Shown: positions 33,368 through 42,072, counted from the first letter of the stretch. The stretch: DNA of 64,000 nucleotides from JBDUDK01 sp040002995 (GCA_040002995.1 JBDUDK010000091.1:48028-112027), one strand, 5' to 3'. A program made the numbers and translations. Notes: generated by a model not told the origin, from the sequence alone.

Positions 33368-34301
33368 CGCACGAGACGCTGACGAAATCGCCGATCGTTT
33401 TCGCCTCGGCACCGATGCTGTTCTAACGGGACCGGTCGCCCGCGGCGAGGTCGGGCAGGTGTGGCGACTGACTACATCCCTTGGCGCCTGGGCGGTGAAG
33501 GAGCCCTTCGAGCCGCCCTCGACAGTAGGGGTGGACGACGACGCGGCCTATCAGGATGCTGTGCGGACAGCCGGTGTGTCGATGCCCGCTGTGGTGCGCA
33601 CGATCGACGGCAAGGTGCTGGCCGACATCGGGTCGGCGGCGGTGCGTGTCTTCGAGTGGGTCGACCTCGAGGCTCGCGACCCGATGCTCGACTGCGCCGC
33701 CGTCGGCAGTCTCATCAGTGCCATCCACCGCGTGCGCTACGCCGGCGTCAATGACGTCCACCCTTGGTACACGCAGCCCGTCGGCGAACAGCGGTGGGAC
33801 GAGTTGGTGCGTGACCTCAACGCCGCACGCGCTCCGTTCGCCGAGCAAATGGCCGCTTTGCGAGACGAACTCGTGGGGCTCGAGGAGCTGCTGGAGTGGC
33901 CGTCGAACCTACAGACATGTCACCGGGACTTATTCGCCGACAACGTCTTGCGCACATCGATGGGTTCGCTCTGCGTCATCGATTGGGAGAACAGCGGGCT
34001 GGCGGAGCCGAGTCAGGAGCTCGGCCTCGTTCTCTTTGAGTACGGATGCGGCGACGCCAGGCGCGTCCGCGCGCTGTACGAGGCCTACGTCGATAGCGGG
34101 GGCCCAGGCCGTGTCGAACGACCGGGTGACTTCTCGATGGTCATCGCGCAGATCGGCCACATCGGCGAGCTCTCCTGCCGGCGCTGGCTCGACCCCTCAC
34201 GGGCGGCCGACCGCGCGCACAACGCGGCGCGTGTCGACGAGTTCGTGAGTCAACCAATCACTCGCGAGGCGATCGACGCGATACTGGAGGTCGTTCGCTA
34301 G
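33360..34301 (+). CDS. Aminoglycoside phosphotransferase-family kinase
   Basis: 313 residues with the APH/choline-kinase fold. The Brenner motif reads LQTCHRDLFADNVLR, with catalytic Asp in HRDLFADN. The metal-binding Asp is in LCVIDWENSGLAEPSQELG. The N-lobe has GEVGQVWRLTTSLGAWAVKEP with the ATP-binding lysine. Whether it phosphorylates an antibiotic, a sugar or a small metabolite cannot be read. It overlaps the GNAT gene by 8 bases, so the two are translated together; a paired acetyltransferase and kinase could be a modification module, but that is only inference. Confidence 0.8.
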   Translation: MLDARDADEIADRFRLGTDAVLTGPVARGEVGQVWRLTTSLGAWAVKEPFEPPSTVGVDDDAAYQDAVRTAGVSMPAVVRTIDGKVLADIGSAAVRVFEWVDLEARDPMLDCAAVGSLISAIHRVRYAGVNDVHPWYTQPVGEQRWDELVRDLNAARAPFAEQMAALRDELVGLEELLEWPSNLQTCHRDLFADNVLRTSMGSLCVIDWENSGLAEPSQELGLVLFEYGCGDARRVRALYEAYVDSGGPGRVERPGDFSMVIAQIGHIGELSCRRWLDPSRAADRAHNAARVDEFVSQPITREAIDAILEVVR

Positions 34302-34644
34302 GCAGTTTCGGGCATCACCGACGCGTCACACACGCGTAGACCCGAGTGGCCGATCACCCTGCAGTCGGGGTCGACCCCATTCGACAGGTGCCGACGGCGT
34401 GGACGTAGTCACTGACAGTCGCCCCGTAACCATTCGTCCGCCGACGTGTGATCGGCTCCGGCCCCCGAAACGCAGCACCGAAACGCTAGGGTCCGGGACA
34501 ACCGCGCCGCGAGTACCGCCCTCACGGAGCCCGCACCAGTAATGACGTAGTCATAGCGGTCCACGGGTTGACCCCTTCCTCAATGCGTCCGAGAATCAGC
34601 GTTGAGTTTGCTGCACCCCCTTTTCTTGGTATGGAGACAAACCG
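34302..34644. other. 343-bp intergenic region, no gene seen
   Basis: No convincing ORF, RNA or strong hairpin. It contains a small palindrome ATGAC-GTA-GTCAT at 34542-34554. Near its right end, GGAGA (34632-34636) serves as ribosome site for the membrane protein. The promoter of that gene is presumably here, but no clear TANNNT box with good spacing stands out. Confidence 0.5.
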
Positions 34645-36213
34645 ATGAGCGCGATCGCAGCGCCAAAGGTTGCACTATCACGCAACGCGACGGGTCCTAT
34701 ACCCGCTGTGGTTGTTTCCGCGGCCCTGGCCACGGTCGCCCTGGTGTGCGGCTGGAAGGGCGGTGACCTCGCCGGTCAGGTGTACCGCGCCGATCTCGTC
34801 CGCCACTACGGCGTGATCTTGTGGAGCAACCTCTGGTTCGGAGGCCACCCGACCCTCGACTACAGCGTGCTCGTCCCCATGGTCGGCGCCGTGATCGGAC
34901 CGGTGGCGGTTGGGGTAGTGGCGTCGGTCGCCAGCGCGTTTCTCGTCGAGCGCCTGCTGCGCGCCCACTTCGGCGCGTCGGCGGCCGCCGGCGGGCTGTT
35001 TTTCGCCGTGTCCACCGTGACGAACCTTGTCGTGGGCCGGGTGACATTCGGTGCGGGTCTCGCCCTTGGGCTGGGCGCGCTGCTCGGTCTTCAACGCAAC
35101 CGCCCGTGGACGGCCGCGACGTGCGGGCTCCTCTGCGCGCTTGCCAGTCCCGTCGCCGGCGTGCTCTTGATGATCATCGCCGGCGCATGGGGAAGCGTTC
35201 AGCGTTCCCGGCTGCCGATGACCGCCGCGGTGATCGCGGCAACCTTCCTGCCGCTGTTGACCGTCGCGATTCTCTTTCCGACGCAGGGGGTCTTCCCTTT
35301 CCAGGGCTGGCTTCTGGGTTGGACGTTGTTCGTGTGCGCCGGACTGTTGGTCGCGCTGCCGCGAGAACAAGTGGTGCTGCGCCGGGGAGTCGGCCTGTAC
35401 TCGCTCGCGTGCCTCGCCGCGTTCGCCGTTCCAAACCCGCTCGGCGGGAACATCACCCGCCTCGCCCAGTACGGCGCGGCTCCGATTCTTGTGTGCGCCC
35501 TCTGGCCCGCGCGTCGACTCCTTCTCCTGGCAGTCGCGGTGCCGCTGCTCGTGTGGCAGTGGGTTCCGGCCATCGACGGGATCGCGCTCGCAGGCAGCGA
35601 CCCGTCCACGCGTGCGAGCTTCTACACACCCCTCGTCGAGTTCTTGCAGAGCGAGGAGGCCGGCCCGAGTCGGATCGAGATTCCGGTCACACGCCATCAC
35701 TGGGAGTCCGTCTACGTGGGCGACACGCAATCATTGGCTCGCGGGTGGGAGCGCCAGCTCGACATGGGGTTCAACAACGTCTTCTACGACGACGACCCGC
35801 CACTCAACGCCGTCTCCTACGAGCGCTGGCTCGCGAACATGGGCGTTGAATACGTCGCGCTTCCGACTGCCCCCCTCGACCACACCGGGGTCGACGAGGC
35901 ACGGCTGCTCACGAGTGGACTGCCGTATCTCAGGCCCATCTGGTCGAACCGCGACTGGCGCGTCTGGCGCTACGACGCCAGCCCCGGCCTGGTATCGGGG
36001 CCAGCGACGCTGACGGAGCTCAACGCCGACAGTCTCACGGTCGACGTAACGAAACCGGGTGACATCGTGGTGCGGGTCCGAGCGTCGGCACATTGGTCGG
36101 TTCCCGAACCCGGATGTGTCACGAGCGACGCGAACGGGTGGATCGTTCTGCGGGGTCTGTCGATGGGAACCAACAAGGTCACCCAGGCCCTGGGCGGCAA
36201 CTCCTGCGGCTGA
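34645..36213 (+). CDS. Multi-pass membrane protein with C-terminal soluble domain (GT-C-like)
   Basis: 522 residues. About nine or ten membrane helices fill 20-315. Between the first two is an acidic/aromatic loop, YRADLVRHYGVILWSNLWFG, of the kind found in GT-C glycosyltransferases. The soluble C-terminal part (about 325-522) includes HHWESVYVGDTQSLARGWER, YERWLANMGVEYVALPTAP and DWRVWRYDASPGLV, which resembles the outside domain of large actinobacterial membrane proteins of unknown function. A lipid-linked sugar transferase is a reasonable guess only. RBS GGAGA precedes ATG 34645. It is convergent with the GH15 gene. Confidence 0.7.
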   Translation: MSAIAAPKVALSRNATGPIPAVVVSAALATVALVCGWKGGDLAGQVYRADLVRHYGVILWSNLWFGGHPTLDYSVLVPMVGAVIGPVAVGVVASVASAFLVERLLRAHFGASAAAGGLFFAVSTVTNLVVGRVTFGAGLALGLGALLGLQRNRPWTAATCGLLCALASPVAGVLLMIIAGAWGSVQRSRLPMTAAVIAATFLPLLTVAILFPTQGVFPFQGWLLGWTLFVCAGLLVALPREQVVLRRGVGLYSLACLAAFAVPNPLGGNITRLAQYGAAPILVCALWPARRLLLLAVAVPLLVWQWVPAIDGIALAGSDPSTRASFYTPLVEFLQSEEAGPSRIEIPVTRHHWESVYVGDTQSLARGWERQLDMGFNNVFYDDDPPLNAVSYERWLANMGVEYVALPTAPLDHTGVDEARLLTSGLPYLRPIWSNRDWRVWRYDASPGLVSGPATLTELNADSLTVDVTKPGDIVVRVRASAHWSVPEPGCVTSDANGWIVLRGLSMGTNKVTQALGGNSCG

Positions 36214-36217
36214 GCCA

Positions 36218-38035
36218 CTAGCTCGGTGACGGCAGCGCTTGGCTGATGGCCCACGCCGCGTTCACGAGCCCGATGTGGCTGAACGCCTGTGGGAAGTTGC
36301 CGAGCAGCTCACCAGTCGATGGATCGACCTCCTCGGCCAGCAGCCCGACGTCGTTCACGAACGCGATCGCCCGTTCGAACAGCGCCTTCGCGTGCTCGAC
36401 CTGGCCGGCCAAAGCCCTGGCCTGCGCCAGCCAGAACGTGCACAACAGGAACGTGCCCTCGTCACCCGGAAGGCCGTCGGGCGCGAGATACCGGAACACA
36501 AGACCGCGCTCGTCGGTGAGACCGCTCTCGATTGCATCCAACGTGGCCAGCATTCGTGGATCGGACGCGTTGATGAATCCGACGATCGACATCATGAGCG
36601 CGGAGGCGTCGAGTTCATCGCTGTCGAAGGCTTGGCCAAATGCCTGCGCGCGATCGCTCCACCCGCGGGTGGTGATGGCGTGGGCGATTTCTTCGCGCAC
36701 ACGTTTCCACTCCTCGACGCGCTCATTGGCGTCGAGGAGGTCGGCGAGGGTGACGGCTCGGTCGAGCGCGACCCAACACATGAGCTTCGAGTAGAGGAAA
36801 TGCTGCGGCTCGCCGCGCACCTCCCAGATGCCCTGATCGGGTTCGGTCCACCGCGCCGCTGCCGCGTCGGCGAGGTCGGACAAGAACGCCTTGGTGCCAG
36901 CCGAACTGTGCTCGATGATGTGGGGCAGCCGCGCCGCTGCGTTCAGCAGCTCGCCGTACACGTCGAGTTGGCGCTGATCCCAGGCACCGTTACCGATCCG
37001 TACCGGGCGGCTGTCGCGCCATCCGGTCAGGTGCGGGAGCTCCCGTTCGGTGAGGTCGTGCTCGCCGCCCACGCCGAACATGATCTGGAGATCACCGCCG
37101 CAGCTGACTTGCGCCGCGGCCGACGTGGTCATGTACGTGAAAAAGGCGTTGGCTTCGTCCGGGCAGGCAGCGATCCACAGCGCGTCGACGGTGAAGCTGG
37201 CGTCACGGACCCATGAGTACCGGTAGTCCCAGTTGCGCGCGCCACCGACGGATTCAGGCAGCGACGTCGTGGCCGCGGCCACGATCGCTCCGGTCGGGGC
37301 GAACGTGAGTGCCTGTAGCACCCGGCCACTGTGGTGCACGAGGTCGCGCCATGGGCCTTCGTAGCGCTGGTGCAGTCGCGACCATGACCGCCACGTCCGC
37401 ACGGTTGCGTCGAGACGTCGCCCGAGTTCGGCCTGAGTCGACACCCGCGGCTCGGGTTCCTCGCTCGTGCGATGGTGAAGCCCGAACCACAGCGACTCAC
37501 CCTCGGTCAGTTGGAAGCGACTGGTGACGCGTCCGTCGGCAACGTCGACAGGTATAGGTGTCGACAGCACCAACACGTCGGGGCCGCCCTGCAGCCGGAT
37601 GCCGCCGTCGAGCGGCGACGTCACCGGGGTCACGAGTCCGTATTCCGGTCGAGGAATCAATTCGAGAGCGATTTCGATGGTGCCGGCCACCGCCGTGACA
37701 CGACGGACCAGTAGACGCGGCGAGCGCTTGCCGAGCTGGTGGCCGCGCTCTCCGGGCCCGGTGGCCAGAGCATCGGTACATACAAGCGTGCCCGAAGACG
37801 TCGCGAACGTCGTCTCCAACACCATGCTGCGATCGAGATAGCGCCGCTGTACGGCGGCCGCGGCGACGGGCGCGATCGACCAGTGCCCGGCCAACGGGTC
37901 GAGCAGGCGCCCGAACACCGACGGGGCATCGACGCGCGGCCAACACAGCCACTCGACCGAGCCCGACCGGTCGATGAGCGCGGTCGACCGACAGTCGGAG
38001 ATGACGGCGTGGTCGCCTATGGGTGTCGTGCTCAT
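36218..38035 (-). CDS. Glycoside hydrolase family 15 protein (glucoamylase/trehalase-like)
   Basis: 605 residues. The N-terminal beta domain opens IGDHAVISDCRSTALIDRSG. The catalytic (alpha/alpha)6 barrel has SVGGARNWDYRYSWVRDASF, DQGIWEVRGEPQHFLYSKLM (general acid Glu region) and LLGNFPQAFSHIGLVNAAWA. This is the bacterial GH15 subgroup, which in mycobacteria acts on trehalose rather than starch. Cytoplasmic location is implied by the lack of a signal peptide. Substrate choice between alpha-glucan and trehalose is open. ATG 38035 overlaps the DM13 gene's stop by ATGA. Confidence 0.9.
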   Translation of the reverse strand: MSTTPIGDHAVISDCRSTALIDRSGSVEWLCWPRVDAPSVFGRLLDPLAGHWSIAPVAAAAVQRRYLDRSMVLETTFATSSGTLVCTDALATGPGERGHQLGKRSPRLLVRRVTAVAGTIEIALELIPRPEYGLVTPVTSPLDGGIRLQGGPDVLVLSTPIPVDVADGRVTSRFQLTEGESLWFGLHHRTSEEPEPRVSTQAELGRRLDATVRTWRSWSRLHQRYEGPWRDLVHHSGRVLQALTFAPTGAIVAAATTSLPESVGGARNWDYRYSWVRDASFTVDALWIAACPDEANAFFTYMTTSAAAQVSCGGDLQIMFGVGGEHDLTERELPHLTGWRDSRPVRIGNGAWDQRQLDVYGELLNAAARLPHIIEHSSAGTKAFLSDLADAAAARWTEPDQGIWEVRGEPQHFLYSKLMCWVALDRAVTLADLLDANERVEEWKRVREEIAHAITTRGWSDRAQAFGQAFDSDELDASALMMSIVGFINASDPRMLATLDAIESGLTDERGLVFRYLAPDGLPGDEGTFLLCTFWLAQARALAGQVEHAKALFERAIAFVNDVGLLAEEVDPSTGELLGNFPQAFSHIGLVNAAWAISQALPSPS

Positions 38036-38520
38036 GCGAGATCGGCAGCGCCGAACGCGGCACTGAAACGCTCACACCAGATCACGACCGACATGTAATC
38101 CTCGACCTTCACATCGTCCGGGATCTCGTAGTTCTGGTCGCCGATGTTTCCCTTGAGACCGCCAACGTCGACGTAGGTGTCATCGAAGGCACCCTCGCGA
38201 CCATCGGCCGGGTTGGCGCTCAAGTAGACGACGAGGGCGGGCCCGTTACTCGTGTGAAGGTCCTCGATGCGCAAGATCCGCCGGCCGTCGTCGAGCCGGT
38301 AGATCGTCGCGGTGCCCTCAGTCCCGTGGTCGCGCGACACGAAACGGCCCATGCGCTCGGCGACGCGACCGGCCACTGGGATCGTCTCATTGACGTGGTC
38401 GTCGATGAACAGCTTCTGGGGCTGGAAGTAGACGAGCACGAAGGTAACCACCACCGCCACGACAGCGAGGCCCGCTAGGACTATGCGCCGCCGCCCTCGG
38501 GATCGCGTCGGGGTGCTCAT
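38032..38520 (-). CDS. DM13-domain membrane-anchored protein
   Basis: 162 residues. One membrane helix (about 13-32) and an extracytoplasmic DM13 domain (about 55-155): GTATIYRLDDGRRILRIEDL, HTSNGPALVVYLS, GGLKGNIGDQNYEIPDDV and SVVIWCERFSAAFG. DM13 domains are proposed to act in electron transfer or redox chemistry, with the conserved Cys in the VVIWC strand. It is translationally coupled (ATGA) to the cytoplasmic GH15 enzyme, an odd pairing. ATG 38520 lies at the head of the unit. Confidence 0.85.
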   Translation of the reverse strand: MSTPTRSRGRRRIVLAGLAVVAVVVTFVLVYFQPQKLFIDDHVNETIPVAGRVAERMGRFVSRDHGTEGTATIYRLDDGRRILRIEDLHTSNGPALVVYLSANPADGREGAFDDTYVDVGGLKGNIGDQNYEIPDDVKVEDYMSVVIWCERFSAAFGAADLA

Positions 38521-38593
38521 GTGAAGATTGTCTCTCAGTCGGGCCGGTCGTTACGGCGCCTGGTGAACATGTGCAAGGAATCGCGGGCACGAT

Positions 38594-39461
38594 GTGACCA
38601 AATCGCTGCCGTCGTGTGTGTATGGAGTCGTGACCGTCGGCGATGCGCCTCAAGAAACGCCTCCTGCGCGAGCTCCTCCGCGACCGCAGGGTTGCCGGTC
38701 AAGACTCGGCGTCCCCAACCAGCGGCTCGGATGGGCGCACCCCTGCCGACTTCAAACTACCAACGCGCCGGAGCTCGTCGGAGTGCGAGGTTCAAGGCCT
38801 TCCGGATGTCAACCTCATCAACGACGCGGGCGCGGTCGTCGCGCACACTGGCCCTGCTCTCGCGCAGGCGGACCGAAGCGCGCCTGTCGTCCTCGCGCCC
38901 GACAGTTGGGCTCAGGCCATTCTCGGCCTCGTCGCGGAGTCGAATTCCGGAATGTGCGGCGACTCGCCTGCCTTCACCGAACTCGCGATTCGATGGAGCG
39001 GCGCGGCAGGCACGATCGCCTACTCGGGCGGTGGACGCATCAGCCTGGAGTGCCCGCAGCCGACGGTACCGGCGTCCCCTGCCCCGTTATTTGGCATGAG
39101 CACGTCCGCCGTCATACCCGACCCGAGCCGGTACCTGTTCGCAGCGACTACGGCGCGCATCGGCGAGGTGCCCCGCTATGCCGTCTTGCTCATCAACATG
39201 TCGGGCAGTGACGAAATCGTTCCGTTGTCAAGTACGGACTACCCGATCTACCGCGACAGCGTGGCGGACACGTCGGGCCAGTACGTGCTGACTGCCGAGC
39301 GCTCGACTCGTTGGCCACCCCGTTGGACGCGCGATTCGCTTCGAGACGGAGCTCGAGGTTCCCGCGTCAGTGCCGGCCGGGCCCACGAGCTTGGTGTGGA
39401 CGACGACTGAGCCCACCGGCCTCTCCGCCATCGCACCGGTCAACGTGGTGATGCATCGTAA
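38594..39461 (+). pseudogene. Frameshifted DUF4232-like secreted protein
   Basis: No single frame encodes the whole protein. Pieces of a DUF4232-type protein appear in turn in three frames: GCRSRLGVPNQRLG (frame of 38594), GRTPADFKL (frame of 38643), TNA (back in the first frame), SSSECEVQGLPDVNLINDAG (frame of 38643, continuing to about 39305), then RFETELEVPASVPAGPTSLV and SAIAPVNVV (third frame). At least four single-base slips are needed, and no stop ends the last frame naturally. The longest intact ORF is 38643-39410 (255 aa). Either the gene has decayed or this stretch has assembly errors. Boundaries are approximate. Confidence 0.65.
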
Positions 39462-39591
39462 AGAAATCCCCCACGGATCTCCAACTTTTGCCCCATTTCA
39501 CGAGCCCGGGATGGCGCGTGGGGTGCCCGTCGGCGAGGCTGGCGAGTGGCCGCCAACGGTGGATTTGGCCGAATCGCAGAGGAGATCCTCC

Positions 39592-41247
39592 ATGAAGACT
39601 CGAACCGCGTTCGCGGCAATTGCCGCCTCGGGGGTACTGATGTTCGCCGGCGTCGCGATGGCGGTCACACCCACGAGCGACGTGCAGGCCAATTTCCCGC
39701 AGGTGGCGGGCGACTTCAGCTCCGACACGACGGCCGTGTTCCCCACAAACAAGCAGAACGAGCCCACGATCGCGGTCAACCCGCTCAATAGCAGTCTCCT
39801 CATCGCGGGTGCGAACGACGAGCAGGAACAGCCGCCGTGCGGGCCGGGACCGGTGCGCGGCCCCGACGCGCCGCAGAGCGACTGCTCGTTCTTCCCCGGC
39901 GTCGGCACCGACGGCGTGTACACCTCGGCCGACGGCGGCCTGTCCTGGACGAACCAAGGACTGATTGACGACCAGGCGAGCTGGCAGAACTTGGGCGTGA
40001 TCTCCGACGGTGACCCCGTGATCACGTATGGCCCGAAGCCCGACGGGCAGGGCGGTTTCACGTACGCGAACGGTGCCCGTGCCTACTACGCAAGCTTGGC
40101 CACTGTGCTCGGCGCGAAGGGCTTTGAGTACGTGATCGTGAGCTATTCCGACGACAACGGAGCGACATGGTCAGCGCCGGTGGCCGGGATGTCGAAGAGC
40201 GCGCGAGCGGTCTTCAACGACAAGAACTTCGTCACCGTCGATGGCAACCCCGCGAGCCCCTGGTTCGGACGGCTCTATCTCACCTGGACCCAGTTCCGCT
40301 CGAACACCGTCAGGGGCTACGGCAACGAGCCGGTGATGGTCAGTGTGTCGCCGGACGGAGGACTCACGTTCGGTGCGCCCAAGCAACTCTCTCCCGCCGG
40401 CAACAACGGCACCGGTAACGGCCGCCAGGGCTCATCGGGCACCGTGGGACCGGACGGCACGGCATACGTTGCCTTTGAACAGGGTTCCGCACAGGTCATC
40501 ACCGTCTCCCGCGACGGCGGTACGAGCTGGAGCAGACCAACGGCGATCGGCGCGGTCACCGACATCGCTGACCCGATCCCGGGCGCCAACTTCCGAACCG
40601 ACAGCTTCTTGACACTCGCTGCTGATCCGCGCGTCGGGAGCACAACGCTTTACGCCTCGTGGGCCAATCGCACGCCCGCCGGAGGCCGCATCGTGGTGGC
40701 CACCTCCACCGACGGGGCAGGCAGCTGGTCGGCGCCGGTAACGGTGAGCGGCGCCGAGGGTTACGCGTTCTTCCAGGGCCTTGCCGTCGCACCCAACGGG
40801 CGGGTCGACGTTGCCTACCAGGCACTCGTCGCGGACGACCCAAGCAGTTTCGGAACGGGGAACGCGGCTATCGACGTCTACGGAGTCTCGAAGCCAGTCG
40901 GCGGTACGTGGTCGTCGCCCGTGAAACTCTCGACGGCGTCGTCCGACCCGGCAGCCAGCTCGCAGAACAACCTCCAGCGGCAGTTCTGGGGTGACTACAA
41001 CACGCTCGTTTCCGACAACACAGGCGCATGGTTCATATCCACCGACAGCCGCACCGGCGTCGGGTGCCCCGCAGTCGACGCATACCAGAAGTACCTCGTC
41101 GACAATCACCTCATCATCCAAGACGACGACGAGGCGCCGGCCACCGGCAAGGGTGCACCCGATCCGTCGGTGAAGCCCGCCCCTCCGGTCGACTGTCCCT
41201 CGCAGTTCGGTAACACCGACCCGCGCGTCACCCGGTTCACGCCCTAA
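39592..41247 (+). CDS. Secreted BNR-repeat (sialidase-fold) protein
   Basis: 551 residues. The signal peptide MKTRTAFAAIAASGVLMFAG is cleaved near AMA-VTP. The body is a sialidase-like propeller with repeated Asp-box motifs: TSADGGLSWTNQG, YSDDNGATWSAPV, SPDGGLTFGAPK, SRDGGTSWSRPT and STDGAGSWSAPV. NEPTIAVNPLNSSLLIAGAN is typical of the exo-alpha-sialidase-like secreted proteins of unknown substrate in Actinobacteria. The catalytic Arg triad and Tyr of true sialidases cannot be confirmed by eye. The GGAGATCC stretch just upstream of ATG 39592 serves as ribosome site. Its frame is open upstream into the pseudogene. Confidence 0.83.
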   Translation: MKTRTAFAAIAASGVLMFAGVAMAVTPTSDVQANFPQVAGDFSSDTTAVFPTNKQNEPTIAVNPLNSSLLIAGANDEQEQPPCGPGPVRGPDAPQSDCSFFPGVGTDGVYTSADGGLSWTNQGLIDDQASWQNLGVISDGDPVITYGPKPDGQGGFTYANGARAYYASLATVLGAKGFEYVIVSYSDDNGATWSAPVAGMSKSARAVFNDKNFVTVDGNPASPWFGRLYLTWTQFRSNTVRGYGNEPVMVSVSPDGGLTFGAPKQLSPAGNNGTGNGRQGSSGTVGPDGTAYVAFEQGSAQVITVSRDGGTSWSRPTAIGAVTDIADPIPGANFRTDSFLTLAADPRVGSTTLYASWANRTPAGGRIVVATSTDGAGSWSAPVTVSGAEGYAFFQGLAVAPNGRVDVAYQALVADDPSSFGTGNAAIDVYGVSKPVGGTWSSPVKLSTASSDPAASSQNNLQRQFWGDYNTLVSDNTGAWFISTDSRTGVGCPAVDAYQKYLVDNHLIIQDDDEAPATGKGAPDPSVKPAPPVDCPSQFGNTDPRVTRFTP

Positions 41248-41254
41248 CGGCCCG

Positions 41255-41341
41255 CGGAAGGAGTGGGATTCGAACCCACGGTGACCCGAAGACCACAACG
41301 GCTTTCGAGGCCGTCCCATTCGTCCGCTCTGGCATCCTTCC
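41255..41341 (-). tRNA. tRNA-Ser (CGA)
   Basis: 87-nt class II tRNA. The acceptor GGAAGGA pairs with TCCTTCC. The anticodon loop CTCGAAA between ACGGC and GCCGT gives CGA. There is a long variable arm (GTGGTCTTCGGGTCACC) and a T-arm GTGGGTTCGAATCCCAC. The 3' CCA is not encoded. It lies 23 bases downstream of tadA on the same strand, with its own TAGGTT box 7 bases before the mature 5' end. Confidence 0.95.
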
Positions 41342-41348
41342 GGGGACG

Positions 41349-41354
41349 AACCTA
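41349..41354 (-). promoter_or_regulatory. Candidate -10 box of tRNA-Ser (CGA)
   Basis: TAGGTT on the minus strand. Only 7 nt separate it from the first base of the mature tRNA, so transcription would begin at or within a base of the tRNA 5' end. Confidence 0.45.
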
Positions 41355-41364
41355 GCAGGGCGTC

Positions 41365-41814
41365 CTACGGCCGCTTCTGGCTGAAGAACTGTTCGAGCAG
41401 CGTCGCCGCGTCACGCGAGCGCAGGCCCGAGACGACCTCGGGATTGTGGTTGAGCCGAGGATCCGCGAACACGTTGTAGAGCGAACCCGCGCTCCCGGCC
41501 TTGAGATCGGCCGCGCCGAACACGACGCGCGCGACGCGCGCGTTCACCGCTGCACCTGCGCACATCACGCAGGGTTCGAGGGTGACCACCAGCGTCGCGC
41601 CGTCGAGATGCCACGACCCCATAGCCGCCGAGGCATCGCGCAGCGCGAGCACTTCGGCGTGGGCGGTCGGATCGTTCAGCTGCTCACGCTCGTTGTGCCG
41701 AGCCGCCAGAACACGATCGCCCAGCACGACCACTGCTCCCACCGGAACGTCGTTGTGGGCGAGCGCAGCGCGCGCCTCGGCGAGCGCGATATCCATCGCC
41801 TCGTTGTCGGTCAT
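41365..41814 (-). CDS. tadA: tRNA-specific adenosine deaminase
   Basis: 149 residues. Deaminates A34 to inosine in tRNA-Arg(ACG). The zinc/catalytic motifs are HAEVLALRD (H52, E54) and LEPCVMCAGA (C82, C85). VPVGAVVVLGDRVLAARHNE and LYNVFADPRLNHNPEV are typical. The annotated ATG at 41814 is unusual: its A is also the last base of the encoded CCA of the upstream tRNA-Ser(GGA). ATG 41796, six codons in and preceded by GAGGCG, is an alternative giving MDIALAEARAAL. The gene lies between two tRNA-Ser genes, next to the SRP RNA and dnaX. Confidence 0.93.
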   Translation of the reverse strand: MTDNEAMDIALAEARAALAHNDVPVGAVVVLGDRVLAARHNEREQLNDPTAHAEVLALRDASAAMGSWHLDGATLVVTLEPCVMCAGAAVNARVARVVFGAADLKAGSAGSLYNVFADPRLNHNPEVVSGLRSRDAATLLEQFFSQKRP

Positions 41815-41901
41815 GGCGGAGGGAGTGGGATTCGAACCCACGGTGGGTTGCCCCACACACGCTTTCCAAGCGTGCCGATTCGGCCGCTCTCGCATCCCTC
41901 C
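41814..41901 (-). tRNA. tRNA-Ser (GGA) with encoded CCA overlapping the tadA start
   Basis: 88-nt class II tRNA. The acceptor GGAGGGA pairs with TCCCTCC. The anticodon stem-loop CACGC-TTGGAAA-GCGTG gives GGA. The variable arm is TGTGGGGCAACCCACC and the T-arm GTGGGTTCGAATCCCAC. After the discriminator G the genome encodes CCA, whose A (41814) is the first base of the tadA ATG. A TACCTT box at 41915-41920 (minus strand) is a likely promoter, about 13 bases upstream. Confidence 0.95.
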
Positions 41902-41929
41902 CGAAGGTCGCTTCAAGGTACAGGACCGC

Positions 41930-41935
41930 TATCCT
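41930..41935 (+). promoter_or_regulatory. Candidate -10 box of the SRP RNA
   Basis: TATCCT, 8 nt before the first paired base of the SRP RNA at 41944. It lies back to back with the TACCTT box of the divergent tRNA-Ser(GGA). Confidence 0.45.
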
Positions 41936-41943
41936 CCGCAGGC

Positions 41944-42072
41944 CTGCCATCTGAGGTGGCGGTCGGGTCCTGTGCAACGCCGGCCCGTGAACCGGGTCAG
42001 GGTGGGAACACAGCAGCCCTCAGCGGAAACTGACGTGTGCCGCAGATCGCCTGGCCGTCACCTCAGGTGGCA
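41944..42072 (+). ncRNA. ffs: Signal recognition particle RNA (4.5S type)
   Basis: The conserved Ffh-binding core is present at about 41985-42025: CGTGAACCGGGTCAGG, the GGAA loop region GGGTGGGAACA, then CAGCAGCCCTCAGCGG. The ends pair in a long helix: CTGCCATCTGAGGTGGCGG at 41944 against CCGTCACCTCAGGTGGCAG ending at 42072 (17 of 19 match). That gives a single rod of about 129 nt without a separate Alu domain. The position between tadA and dnaX is the classical one. Exact ends are estimated from pairing. Confidence 0.88.

Noticed and set aside
34542..34554. Palindrome ATGAC-GTA-GTCAT upstream of the GT-C-like gene, considered as an operator
   Set aside because: Five-base arms are expected by chance, and no second copy or promoter overlap is visible.
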